Shown here in pieces: positions 30,287 to 42,498 of a stretch of 64,000 bases of DNA (the stretch's first letter is position 1; every line of letters begins with the position of its first letter). Position numbers and translations under genes: made by a program. Origin of the DNA: Cladosporium sp. IMV 00045 (taxonomy: Eukaryota; Ascomycota; Dothideomycetes; Cladosporiales; Cladosporiaceae); contig MSJI02000926.1 of NCBI GenBank assembly GCA_001931905.2, forward strand, positions 1 through 64,000, given 5' to 3'. The notes under the pieces are model-generated. The model worked only from the letters and a program-made list of their open reading frames with translations. It did not search any database and was not told where the DNA came from.

Positions 30287-33200
30287 TTGGCGACCGAGGG
30301 AGAGGTGCAGGCTCACATTCGATGTAAAGCTGGCTCACATTGAGGCCGACTGGTAATTGTGCGATTGGTGAAAGATGACATTCCTAAATAATTCGGATCT
30401 TGTATTTCCTCAAAAAAAAATGCATCTTCATCAACCTAACCTTCGCGCAAATGATGGATGCAATGCAGTATCTGTGTCCCTATCTTAGAAGCAGCAAGAT
30501 CTCCGCAATAGCCAAGAGTATCAATGATAGAGTCTTCAGTAGCAATGGACAACCAGTGCAGCTTGATCGGCTAATCAAGTCAACTTCCCATCGAGCATTA
30601 CGGTGTTCGTTAAAGTCGCGAGCTACTGATACTCCCAGACAATCTTCCTTGTTCCATCTTCAACGAAAAGTTCAGCCTCACTCAGGTCCAACAGAACATC
30701 TCACCGCCGAAAAACGACACACAGATTGCTGTTCGTCTAAGCTCACCCCGCAACTCGACCGGCATGTCTGAATAGCATCTCAGGATCATGACAGAGCATT
30801 CTCTGTCGGTGCAAGAATGTGCCTTGACCTGCCCCATAGTTCATGCTTTCCAATCGCAAAATGTCTGTACCTTTTTGTCAACCGGCCACTTCTGCTATCT
30901 GTACAGCAAAACACCGTGGAACCTGTATTACCCCTAACAGGGAATGCAAGTGTTGTCCATCCATAGTTTCACATCTTCTCGCCTACCATCACCTCCGAAA
31001 GGAGCCCTCGTCAAGCCATACCTTTCTACAATCCTTTCCACCAGTTCTGTTCGAGCAAATATCCCCACCGCCTACAGTCTGAATTCGACTGAGAGTAACG
31101 CAAATTGAACGGCTGTGCTAGTGATATTGGCGTGTTCATAGAGAAAGGTGTTGGTGTTCGCTCTGTGATAGTATCGCAGCCGCCGCGATCTCGTCAGATG
31201 TTGGCTTTAACTTGCTTCTTCTTCTCGTATTCTTGAGATATCGTGTAAAATTGTAAAGTCGCTTAGTCGCGATCTGAGAGAGTCATGGCATGTGCGGTTT
31301 TCTTGATGTTTGTCTTCAGAACAAATACGATCTATGCTCGTGTCTGATGCCCGGATATCCAGCCTCCCATGGTTCCTCCAGTCTGGGCAGCATTGCCACC
31401 TTTTCAAGAAGTTCTAAGTGCTCGCGGGCACTTTGGTTATAAGAGATCGTGTCGAACCAACCCGTGCGGTGTTTGCGACAGTTCAATTGATTGTGGATAA
31501 CCGTGAGCCGTACGGCAAGCCCTAGATGCCTCGTTGTTTCCGGTGATCGATCGTACTTCGATGAAGTCGCTTGCGGATGGCAGGATTCGCGCATTTTGTC
31601 GGTTGTGGCGAGGCATTGGAGCAAGATGCGTTCTTTTCGGGCTTTCGGTGGTGCAAAGGTCCTTGATTTCGCGTATCCGCGTGGTTTTCTGTCTTCTGAG
31701 AGTCGACGTGTGAGCTAGACGGTGATCGCATCATTTGAAAAGCAAGATCATTGTTGGGAGGTAGGAGAGGCGTCTCTAGCTTGGGGTTCGCCGCGCTTGA
31801 GCAGCGTGTTGGCAGTGTAGATGTCATTGAAGGGAAAAGTGGTAGTCACGGAGACCATGGCCGTCGGGGAGAAGGTAGTTGGAAGTGTGTTTGTTTTAAG
31901 CTAGGTATGCACAGGAGCTGTTCGTGAGGCTGCTCGTTTGCGTGAGACTTCCACTCTACCGAGACTGCTCTCGCTCCACACCAGATTGAGGATATCAATG
32001 AATATAATGTGATAGCGGACGTCTTGTAGATGATTCTCAACCGATCGCATACACTGAAAGTACCCTCTGGAAGGCTGTAATGTCCTGTTCTCGCGTGTTG
32101 TGCTGGCGGAGGATGGTCTTGGCGTCTCACGACTAAAGTCGTTTGCCTATGCTGCTTGTTGCTTGTTGGGGATTGCGTCGCTACGGCGAACGACACAATT
32201 CCTCCAACGATGCAATGCCTCCCTCAAGACAAAGCCCATCTTACCGCCATGAACAACATCATAACATCCTTTGTCTCTAGCACCAGCTGCGAAGGAGCCT
32301 CCGGAGTCTCTCACATCGCGCTGTCGGTGGATGGCAAAGACGCAAAGAAACACAGGCCGGTCCAAGCATGTGTTTGGGAACCGCAGACACGACAGCGACG
32401 GTAAGGCTTCTTGCAGTGATGGGCAATGGCGACAAGCTCCATGGCTAACAGTAAGCAGAGGAGGAAAAGAGCATTCGTACTTTACGACCTTTGCCACCGC
32501 GCGAAGCTGGACGGAGGTGTCGCCGGTCGTCAGCAAGACATTACCACCCGGTGTACGATGATGCACAGCAGCAGCGCCCGTAATGGGACAGCGACATGAC
32601 GACTTGACCACAACAGTTGCCTTTGAAGATTCCGCAAACGAGCATAGCCGACAAGCATCGAAAGTGACAACACATGCGCGACGCTATTTCGCCGATTCAG
32701 CAACAACAATTTCGAACACCAAGAAAGGGCAAGGCGCACCGTTTACTTCGGATCGGCGAAGTCAGAAAGTCATGGAGGGATCGCCATACACGTTTGCAGC
32801 CTGATCCGAAAAAAGACACATCAGCAATTGCCATGGATTAACAAAGAACACGCAGCAGATCAGAGACCCGCGTGCCGCGGAACCCACCTCCAGCATGGCA
32901 GATGAAGAGGAGCGGAGGATTCAAGGGCCATCCAAGGTCGTGACATCTTCGGAGAGTGCATGAACCTTTTCTTTGGAGGCGTTTCCTTTTCTTTGTCTGC
33001 TCTCCGGTACCCTTGCGCGGATTAGCAATGCACATCAGACACCCAGGGATACGAGAACATGGCTGCGGAAGGCGGCAAAAACGGCCAACACATCACACCA
33101 ACAGTGCAATACTTTCGCAAACAATCCAGGTACAAATGACAGCCAAGGGAAAATATGGACGAGGCTTCACCTATACAAAGAGGACACTTGGGATGGATAC

Positions 33201-36158
33201 CGGTCCCCAGAGCGGATCAATTGCGAAGAGCCACGAAGAACGGGAACAAGCAAATATGCCTGGCACCCGCTGCCGCTTGCTGCGTTGATCTGGACAAGCA
33301 TGGGCTCTCATGGCATCTCCCTGGTGCGAACGTGTGCTTGAGCGACTTTGGCGGCTGGCTCGAGAAGGTGAAAATACCCTAAGATACCCACAAGTCTCGG
33401 ACTCTCTTCTTCGGCCAGGCTTTGGTCGGTATACTCTGTTCGTGTCCTCCAATTTGAAGTTTGTGGACGCCTGTCTAGGCAAGTCTGAAAATTGGCTATG
33501 CCAGCGCAGATTCCTGGATTTGTGCGCTGGCAATGGCTGTACGATATGTTCAAATCGAAGATCCGGTGCTCAGGGCACATATAAGCAGCGTCAGATAGAC
33601 AGTACTGTGAGACACTTGTGACAAGACATCTGCAAAAATCCGTTATGCTCAACGCATGCATGGAAGCAATCCACGATGTGGTTACTCCTACAGCCATCAA
33701 GTTTCCAGAATGGAATGCTGGTGCATCACATTATACGAGGCGATTTTTTTTAAAATGCGGCCTGGCTCCAGATCAAGATCGGGAACGAGCTTCCAGTCGC
33801 GATCTTCGGTCCTTGAGTCAATTTGCGCTTACTGGAATCTTTGCCTGTCAAAGCCGAGACCACCCAAGCCACGAAACGTGCAGACAGCTGAGCATCTCTC
33901 GACTCCATGGCTCCGGTGTAGATGTTCGGTGACACGTGGTAGCCAGACTTCTCTCGTGCAGCCTTCTTGTGTTAAGCTCTGGGCAAGAAAGGGGTGGTGT
34001 GTTGCTTGTGGCTTCCACAATCCTCCTCTTGCATTAATGAACCTTGCCGATCAAAATGGTGATCTGTACCTCTGAAGCTGAGGTTGCTTGAATCGTCGCA
34101 TGCGGTTCCTGTGCGAAGGGGCTTGATTCCTTGCATGTAATCTGCAAGCCTTTGTCGCCACTCGGTGGGGCCGTGTTTGCTGCCATGCGGGGGTGTCGTT
34201 TTGTACGAGGCGTGCATATTTGGGTACCTCGCCGTCAGTTGCATCATCCAAGGGAGCTCAAGGACGATTGACTCTATCCGAGCTTATCCAAGTCTTGCGC
34301 ATGGCCACACCACGCAATTCTTACTTGGGGATGCTGTTGTGGCCGCCTCCCAGCCGCCACAGGCGACATGCCCACCATGTGCTACGTGCAGTTACTTTTG
34401 AACTTACCCAAGACGACGGAAGGATCTCAAGAAGCTCACAAGCTCCCATGGTTGCACTTCATAGCTGATGAGCCTCTCGGGAATGCCGTGTCGGTGTTCC
34501 ATGGTTGTCGCGATCGAATCGTGGGCGGCACATGTTGTTTGAGTTGCTGTGCACTGTGCCTGTACAGCACGAAGGTACCTGAACAGAGCCACGCATGCTG
34601 AGAATCGTTGACTTCTGCTGATAAGTAGTATCAAGAAGACGGTGAATGGTCGTCGTGGTGTTCGTGCTCGGGGATCTTGACGCCACCGTCCGCTGGACAG
34701 CCAGAAACTCTCTAATAAGTCCGCGCAAATCCCGCCAAGGCTGGCCTCCGACGAGCAGCACCAGCCCTCCATGTCCGTCACAGCACAACCACGCATTAAT
34801 ATACCATAATTGATATGCGCGAAGCTACTCTAATACCATCCCAACAAGCTCCAATTATCGGTATTTCACCATCACCATCCTTGGTGGAGGTATGCACTTC
34901 CCGACCAAACCTCTCACCAAAGTCAGCCCACAGCCACAGATGAAGTTCACTTAGGCTCAGACGCTAGCGCGAGCTCCCGCACCACTGTGGCTGCGCCAGA
35001 TTCGTGAGGCTTTCGAGGAGATAGCGAGCATCCAGCGTCAGCCCAAGCTGAGGCCCTGTCTGCCCGGCCGTCAGCGAGGGCGGTGACGCGGGCGGTGTGG
35101 GCAATTCCAGAGCCGCGCCAGCTTCGGGCGTGGTGGATTCCGACGTTGGTGAGTGTTCTCAGCTTCGAACATGAGTACATTTTTATCATTGTTGGAGTCT
35201 GGGCTCATGTCTCTTGTCAAATTTCGATATTTGCGTGATTCGGAGATACCTTTTGAGTTCACTGTAGAGAGCCCACTTTTGACAAATGTCGCAGACCGCA
35301 AGGCGATTCGACGACAATGCACCGCATTCCTCGCCGGTGTGAAGCGAGGCATTAGTTTACATGAGTTGCTGTCCATCATCTTCGAGCATGCGATCTGATC
35401 TCGCAAGTTTTCACAAGGCCTGCAGTCGCTTGGGAGTAATAGTGATAACAGCTTGTCTGTGCCAGTCAATCAAATCCGGCAATACGAAGACTGATTGCAC
35501 TATTTAACAACACGATTGTGCCATGTCTTCAGTTATTCGTGACATCCCCCCATTTTTAAATCCAGATCTGCGTGCACTCAAGGACTTATTGAAAGCTTCA
35601 TATACATCTCAGCCTCAAGGAGTTCCATTTTCGCAGGAGTGCAGCGTCGCTGCACAAATACCCAGCAAGAACATCAGCATTCCTCTCACAAATAGCACCG
35701 CAAAATCATGGCCAATCTAGCATCCATAACGAAACGCCAATTAACGCAACAAGGCACGCATATTCCCTGTCTCACAACACCACCACGCAACAGCACAGGC
35801 GTGTCGTGCCTTCTTTCTATTGGAAAGGTCGAAGTGGGCCACTTCAGTACTGGTACAATCCCTTCCACTCGTCCAATTGTCACGCTGGAATGAGAAAAGT
35901 ATGGGTACGAATCGCCAAACAAGCACCGGTGAAATTCTAAGATCGAAGTGGCCATTTGCGTAAAAATCTGATTGAAAACACAAGATAACCCCGTTTTTCT
36001 TTTAAGATTAAGACAATGGTGAAAGATCTACACGTAACCCGCACCACCTCACATATACTCACCCTCCCGTCGGTTCTTGAACGCAAAGACTCAACAAATA
36101 CCAATCATCCCAAACCCAACCAGAAAAAAACCCTCCTCCCACAATCTCTCACTCCCCA
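30287..36158. other. 5.9-kb gene-poor interval
   Basis: Between the RNase III 3' end and the Gpi7 3' end no frame longer than about 155 codons exists on either strand, and none resembles a known family. Base composition is moderate, with no strongly AT-rich RIP block as at 21.8-22.7 kb and no terminal repeats seen. The most protein-like frame is 35171-35398 (+, 75 residues). Possibilities are noncoding transcripts, a multi-exon gene with short exons, or decayed unique sequence. Confidence 0.55.
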
Positions 36159-39100
36159 TCACCAACTCCTCCCCACCCCCCAAACCCCCCACCCCAACCC
36201 CACACTCACGACAAAATGCCACCCCACCGCCCAAGCCATGGCGTAAAGGTACTTGGGCGAAAACACCGTCCAGATGAACAAATGCGTGCGCAGCAGAGTG
36301 CACGCCGCCATGATGGCGATGAGACTGCAGGCCGTGAAAGCCGTCGTGGCGGTCGTGTAGAGCGTCCAGGGATTAGCATTGTCAGGGGCGGGATCTGCTG
36401 ACGGTGTTGTTGTTGGGGTGGGTTTCAAAGCGGCCAGGGCATCGGCGTGGAGGGCGGCGCGTTCTTGTGCTACCCAGGTTTTGGTGGTGGGATTGTCTGC
36501 GCTTGATGTTGATGGTGTTGGTTGTGGTGGTGAGACGGCCACGGCCGGTCGAGGGAGGAGGAGAGTCACGGAAGCGCTGCACCACCACACGGCGCCGGCC
36601 CAGTTGCTGGCGAAGAGCAGGATGCCGACGGCGAGGATGTTGTAGTCTGCGACGCCATTGTAGGCGTTGCTGAGGTCGATGCTGGAGATTGAGTTGGAGC
36701 CGCCGAAAGCGAAGTAGGTTGTTTGGGAGAGGAGGAGGGAAGTCAGAGCGACGGAGAGGGCGCGCGGGGATGTTTGGGCGGGGTTGTTGTGGTGGAGGAG
36801 GTGGGAGAAGGAGAAACGTTGGGTTTCTAACAGGAGGAAGAGGGGGATGTTTGGTGCTCTTGTTTGGGTGATGAGGAAGAGGGTGAGGAGGACGTGTAGA
36901 CGATCCGCGAGGGTGGTTGAAAGAGCTGTCATTGTCAGTATTCGCCAGACGTTGGCACGCATTTGTAGAAGGGTTCGCTTACTCCTCGCATGCTTCATCG
37001 TGCCATTCCACTTCAAGCCAACAACCACGATCCCCGTAGCCAGCGTCAGCATCACAAACACCACTCTAGCCTGCGTGATCAGGTCCAAAGCAGCCGTAGC
37101 GACCCTGACCTTCTCGCCCAAACCTAGCACCAGCTCCGGCGCATCCGCCTGCGTGAAATTGAGCTTGAACACAATCGCCGGCAGAATCATGACCAGAGCC
37201 GTGCTAAAAGCAGCCTCGCTAGTCATGACCCCCTTGAAGGAAGTTCTCGCCAACTGCAAGCCGATCAGGAGGAAAGTGCCCAACACAAGCATCCACATCA
37301 GAACATGATGGGAGGGAAAGAACCCGTGGACAACGTCCGATTCGCCTGCGTGCTTCTGTCCAGTCTGGTTCCATCGCACCGTCAAACGATGGCAAGCCAT
37401 GATCGGAAGGACGAGTACTGCGCGCTGTATGCTGAGACCGTTCGGTAGAGACAACTTGCCATCTTGCTGCAAAGAACGTATGCCTAGCAGGGCGAGCCAA
37501 GCCGGTGTAGTCCAGTACCAGAAGTGCTGCTCTTCTTCCACATAAGAGCTCGCGAACATCATCACTCCATACAAAAGCGACACGATCGCCAATGCGGTTC
37601 CAGCCAGTCTTGGAGGCCACAAGACAGGGAAGGCCAGGAGAGTCAGGATCAAGCTTGCACCTGCGATGGCAATGCCAGTGAACATCCGAGAAACATCGTA
37701 CGAGCTGGCGGTGCTGCTGAGAGCATCCTGCGCTGTGTAGAGGAATCGCAAGAGAGCATCGTTCTCCGCCGGAAGTCCACGCAGTACAGAAGCCTTCGTC
37801 CAGAGGCACGCCAACTCCTGATTCTCATCCCAGTCCGCACATTTGACCTTTTCATCCCTGAACTTCGAAGCAAGCTCCACCCACTTGTCAATTCCCATAC
37901 TCGCCTCCAAAATCCCCACAATCTGCCTAGCATTCCTGCGCAGCAACCGAGTCCACCGCCCACCACCCACAAGCAACCCACCAGCGACCTCCTCAAGAAC
38001 CACGCCCAAAGAGTTCCTCGGCACCGGAAAGCCCATAAGCCCAGCCAGCGTCGGCACGACGTCACTCTGCTGCACTTTGCGATAAAACTCAAACTCCGTG
38101 CCATCCTTCGGAGCCGCCGGACAAACTCGCATCTGCAAGCCAGCGAGCTTCGGACTCGCGAATACAAGCGCCGGTTCCGTCTCGCCCGGCCCACTGCCAC
38201 CGTGGTTGCCGCCAGCGTTCATACCGTGATCGCCCACGAGCACCACGAGAGTGTCCTTGAGGTGCTCCTGCGTCTCGACAGCCTCGTAGATCATGCGGAC
38301 GATGTCGTCCATCTCGCGCTGCTTGGGAAGCATGGCCGGGCCCTGCGGGCCGGTTTTGTGGCCTATGTGGTCGAGGCCCAGGTAGTGCATGATCAGGGCG
38401 TTCCAGTCCGGCTTCTGCAGCTCGGCGGGCAAATGGCGCGTCACGTTGTTGTCGACTTGAGTGAAATCCTACAAGGCAAGAAAGAGCGGTACTTAGCTTT
38501 TGGGTTTTCTTTTTTTCCTACGAGCAAGCAGCGCGCGGCCGCCGGAGAGAGAGCAGTTGATGCTTCCCCTGCCGGCGGTGCGGCGCGCGAGTGTGTATAG
38601 TATAGTGTGTGCCTACTGACCGAAACAAAGAAGCTACTGGTGCCTTCGCTGCGCCCGAAGAAGTCGCCGGGGAACAGCTTGAGCCATGTGTCGTCTCCGT
38701 AGAACACTACTTTCTCATCTTCTTTCCCTTGGCCGCGTCGCCGCAGCTGTGCGAGCCAAGTGTCTTGTGTTGCGAGTGAGGAGGATGTGTCGCTCTCCGC
38801 GAAGTTGAGGATGAGGTCAAGGAAGGATGGGACGGAGCCGGTTGTGAGGGCTTTTACACGCGGCATGGTGACGGTGGGAGGGGTGGCATGGGCGGTAAAG
38901 GGGACGGCAGAGCCGTCTCTGATCAGACTGGATGGATGTTAGAATCAGGTCCCGGAGGCTTGAGAGTCTGCCTTCCTGTAGAGAAGACTCAGCGGTATCT
39001 TCAATTCACACACCTCTGCACAAAGTCCATCGCGCTCTCATTGCCAAACACGAAGTCGCTCCTCAGCGCATCGACAACCATGAAGACGACTTTGTCAAAT

Positions 39101-39279
39101 GGCGCAGTCTCCTGGCCACCTGCCTCGATTGAGCCGGCATCTTCCTCCGTCCAGTCTGCGAGGCCAGGTAGAACAGGCTTATAGGGAAAGAAACCAACAG
39201 CGAACACCAAGACGGCAATAGGTAGTAAAGCATTCGCAAGTGTCAGACTTGTCAGGCGAAGACGGCGGGAGTGAGGCAT
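36159..39279 (-). CDS. GPI ethanolamine phosphate transferase 2 (Gpi7/Las21)
   Basis: ER enzyme that adds ethanolamine phosphate to the second mannose of the GPI anchor precursor, needed for sorting of GPI-anchored wall proteins. Exons 39014-39279, 38621-38927 and 36159-38468, introns 86 and 152 nt; 960 residues. An N-terminal membrane anchor (residues 10-30) is followed by an alkaline-phosphatase-like lumenal domain: VVFMVVDALRSDFVF (metal-site Asp), TVTMPRVKALTTGS (nucleophile Thr), FYGDDTWLKLFPG, DNNVTRH, MHYLGLDHIGHKTGP and GDHGMN. The C-terminal half has about ten or more hydrophobic segments. The donor of the second intron is GTCAGT. Length is slightly above yeast Las21 (830). Confidence 0.95.
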
Positions 39280-39987
39280 TGCGGCCGTCTGAGGCGCAAC
39301 TGGTGAGAAGAAGCCTTGTCCGAGTATCAGTTTAACATGACATCTGCAAATTGTATGCAGTGAAATAGAATATTCTCCTGCAAGTGAGGAATTGTTCTGT
39401 AAATGGTGTATCAAGGTGGTTACGGGTCGCGGACACGGGGGACGTGAAGCGAAGCCCGAGAACGGCGATCCTCCCAAGGCCGACCGACTCCCAAGCTTCA
39501 CCAAACTCGAGAACATGGCCAACAACATCATCAATGCGGGAAAAAGGAGTAATCTGGACCGGAATTTTATTGAAGCGAAAGCTATCTATGCCGAAAGCGA
39601 ATCGTTCATCTCATCATCATAATACCATTACCCCCCAGAAAAAAAAAAAAGCAACCTCCATAACACCATTCGCCCCAGAGACTTGACACGTCTGTAATAC
39701 CATTACACACCAGGAAAAGCAAGCGCAATAAGATACTCAGCAAAATAGGAAAGCAAGTGTCGGCAAGCTGCAGCTTTGGCCGTGGTATCGCAAGAAAGAA
39801 ACAGAATTGGAAAGCCATGGTATCCAGAAACTTTCACCGCCAACGGAGTCGACTGTTACTCGTTTAACCTGGTCTCCAGAAGTCGTAAGTATGCCAGGTA
39901 ATTGTGCTGCATTTTCAGAGAAGAGTATTGAAAAGCGACCGATCCAGATTCGCGAAGAAAAGGTGGTAGTAGTGGCAAAAGCCAGCT
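39280..39987. other. intergenic, Gpi7 promoter and Mei2-like 3' end
   Basis: About 700 bp between two minus-strand genes, holding the Gpi7 promoter and the Mei2-like terminator. A run of twelve A lies near 39641-39652. No gene seen. Confidence 0.55.
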
Positions 39988-42498
39988 TTACGAAGGTTGG
40001 CCCGGTTGGGCGCCCTCAAAGTTGACACGGCGGAAAATGCGAGGCGGCTGTCCCTTAATGGGAGTGAGCAGCGGCTCGAAGTCGCCCTGGTGGTGCAGGT
40101 ACGCCTCCTCTGGGTTCCAAACGGGAGCCATGTAGGCCGGCATGACCTGCGAGTGCGGGCCCAGCTGGCCCTTGGTGTGAGTGCGCAGCATGGAGCCGGG
40201 ACCGGCCATCGGGGTCTGCGGCGGCATGCCGTTCCCATACTGAGGACTGTACTGAGGAGTGTACTGGTGTCCATGCTGGGGATTGTACTGTGCGCCGTAT
40301 TGAGGACTATACTGAGGGCCGTACTGCGGACCGTACTGAGGACCGTACTGCATACCCGGGTGGAAGCGAGGCTGAGCGAAGTGGCCCGGAGACTGCATGG
40401 GCGCGGGGCCGCCGTACTGGTAATTCATGTTCATCTGGCGCTCGTCGTACTGCTGAGCGGACGTACCACGGTCGAACTGAGAGAATCCACGACGGCCGCG
40501 GCCACGGCCATTGCCATTGCCACGATTGCGAGGCGTGTACAGACCGGCGACGTGAGCGTTCTGGAGAGAGCGGTTCTTCTTGGCCTGGTTGTCGACGCCA
40601 GGAAACTCGCGCTCTTTGCCGATGAGGTCCTCGCTCGGGGCTGTCTCTTCCGTGTAGAAGAGCTTCGGGCGGCAGTTCGCCGCCTCATCAAGGATCGACG
40701 AGTTGCGGAACTTGGCCACCAGGCATTCGAATCCTTGAATGTTGGCATACGACACATCGCATGGCTTCTGGTGCTTGCGAAAAACGTTGCGTGGCAGGAG
40801 CTGGCCACGCCACTTCTTGACGAAGCTCACCAGAGCTTGGGTGGTCGTGAAGTTGACGAACGCATAACCCACCGCCTGGTTCTGACGGAAGTCGATGCGG
40901 TTGTAGGCGAAGTCGAACTGGCCCTTGGCGCATCCATTGAGGACACCGTAGAGGTCATCTGCAGTGAACTCCGGCGGCACGTTGCGAATCATGAGGGTAG
41001 TGCGAACATCAGTCCCGTTCTCAATTCTCCAGAGGACAACATCCTGGGGCTTGTGACTGATGATGTCTTGTCCACCAGTCTGGTAATTGTCAACGTAGGC
41101 CTCTTTGCCCTTGAGCTCGTCTGCTGCCTGGTAGATATAGTCGTGCTCGTTTCTGGCTTCACGAGAAGTGCGACGGTTGTGCTTATACAGACTGCGATGA
41201 GTCTCCGGAGTGGACACGTAACCCGAGAAAGTCAGGATTCTGCCAGATGGCGTGTCCACCCATGCGGTGCGACCAGTCGGGCTGTACGTGAGAGGATCGA
41301 CCGTGTCCGTGGTGGTGTCCTTGGGACGTCCCGGAGTGACTGGCTCGGGCTCCTCCAGCGCATACTCGTCATTGTCCGTGGTGACGTAGAGGTGCTGAAA
41401 AATGTCAGTTCAAGTCCACGAGGTAGCTTTCTTGCAGGCACACTCACTTCATGGCGGCCAAAGATCATATCCACTCCGGGACGCGTGTTGAGAATGGCAT
41501 CATTGGCGTCGTTGACGCTGTCGAACTCGATGGAGTACTTGATTGCGTCGCGGGCGGTGTGGACGACTGCAAACTCCTCGATCGGACCGAATCTGGCCAC
41601 AACACTCTTCACCATATCGCTGACCTGGTCAACGCTGAAGTTGTGGTGAGCGCTGGTGGGCTTGATCTTGGCGATAACGGTGGCGGTGCCACTGAATCTA
41701 GTGACATGACTAGGGATGTCAACTTCGGCTTTGTCGAAGCCTGCGCGGCTAGAGTAGGCAGCGTTGTAGTGCTCTTTGAGGAATATGAGCATCTCCTCGG
41801 TCAGCGACAAGGTGTCGCAGAAGATATACAAGGTGTTCTCGGCCTTGTTGGACTTGGAAGGCTTGAAGTCGAAAATTCCGAGCTTGTTGACTTGCTCGTG
41901 GAAGCCGGGCTAAGAAGTCCAGGTTAGTTTTGGCTCAACGATGTGCGATTTCTTATGCTAACACTTACCAACATCTTGAGTACAGCCATCGGCCGGCCCT
42001 GGTCGAAGTCCGAGAGGGTGACGCCCTCTACACGAATGAAACGGCCCCAGTAAGGCTTGGTGAACTCCTTGCCTTTGCCCGGAATGCCCAAATCGAAGAA
42101 GGTGGGCTTGGCACCAGGCGTAGGCGTGACGACGATGACCGGCGCAGAGTAGTCGTCATCAGGCGCCTGGAAGACGCCCCCAATGGCAGAGTCAGGGAGA
42201 GGGCCCGGGACGCCTTCGCCTGAAATGAGGACTTCATTCGGATTCTTCAAGTTTGGACCAGCCCACTTGGGTGGCTGCTCGCTGGCCATGATGTCGGCGT
42301 TGAGACTGTGAAGCTGTTAGTGAATGCGACGTGGTTTGAAACGGGTTGAATTGAGGTTGCCTACCGTCCGGCAGGGGTGCGACGCGGTGCGCGAGCGTCT
42401 GGGTCGGCCAGAAGGTGAGTGCCGCGAGATTCCTGCGGCGGTGTCGCCGGTGGGCTCTCTGGGATGGTGCGCATCAGCTTGCTCCTGCTCCTCGGCAT
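39988..42498 (-). CDS. Mei2-like RNA-binding protein
   Basis: RNA-binding protein of the Mei2 class, which in fission yeast drives meiotic entry. Four exons on the minus strand: 42365-42498, 41969-42305, 41448-41909, 39988-41394, with introns of 59, 59 and 53 nt; 779 residues. The middle contains one or two weak RRM-like regions (around LYIFCDTLSLTEEM and FGPIEEFAVVHTARD). The C-terminal Mei2-specific RRM near residues 395-510 is diagnostic: TTLMIRNVPPEFT, GYAFVNFTT and NIQGFECLVAKFRNSS. After an Arg/Gly-rich patch comes a Tyr/Gln/Pro repeat tract at 40235-40350. Start at 42498 gives MPRSRSKLMRTIPESPP; an in-frame ATG in exon 2 (MASEQPP) is an alternative. Confidence 0.9.
40235..40350 (-). 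repeat. QYGP-type repeats in the Mei2-like protein
   Basis: About nine imperfect four-residue units of the form Q-Y-G/S/T-P are encoded in tandem. Such Tyr/Gln-rich tracts are typical of RNA-binding proteins that form granules; that property is inferred. Confidence 0.85.

Noticed and set aside
29438..30316. 292-codon minus-strand frame over RNase III
   Set aside because: Antisense shadow; the plus strand carries the RNase III signature.
39997..41649. 550-codon plus-strand frame over the Mei2-like gene
   Set aside because: Antisense shadow. The minus strand has the diagnostic RRM and consistent splice sites.
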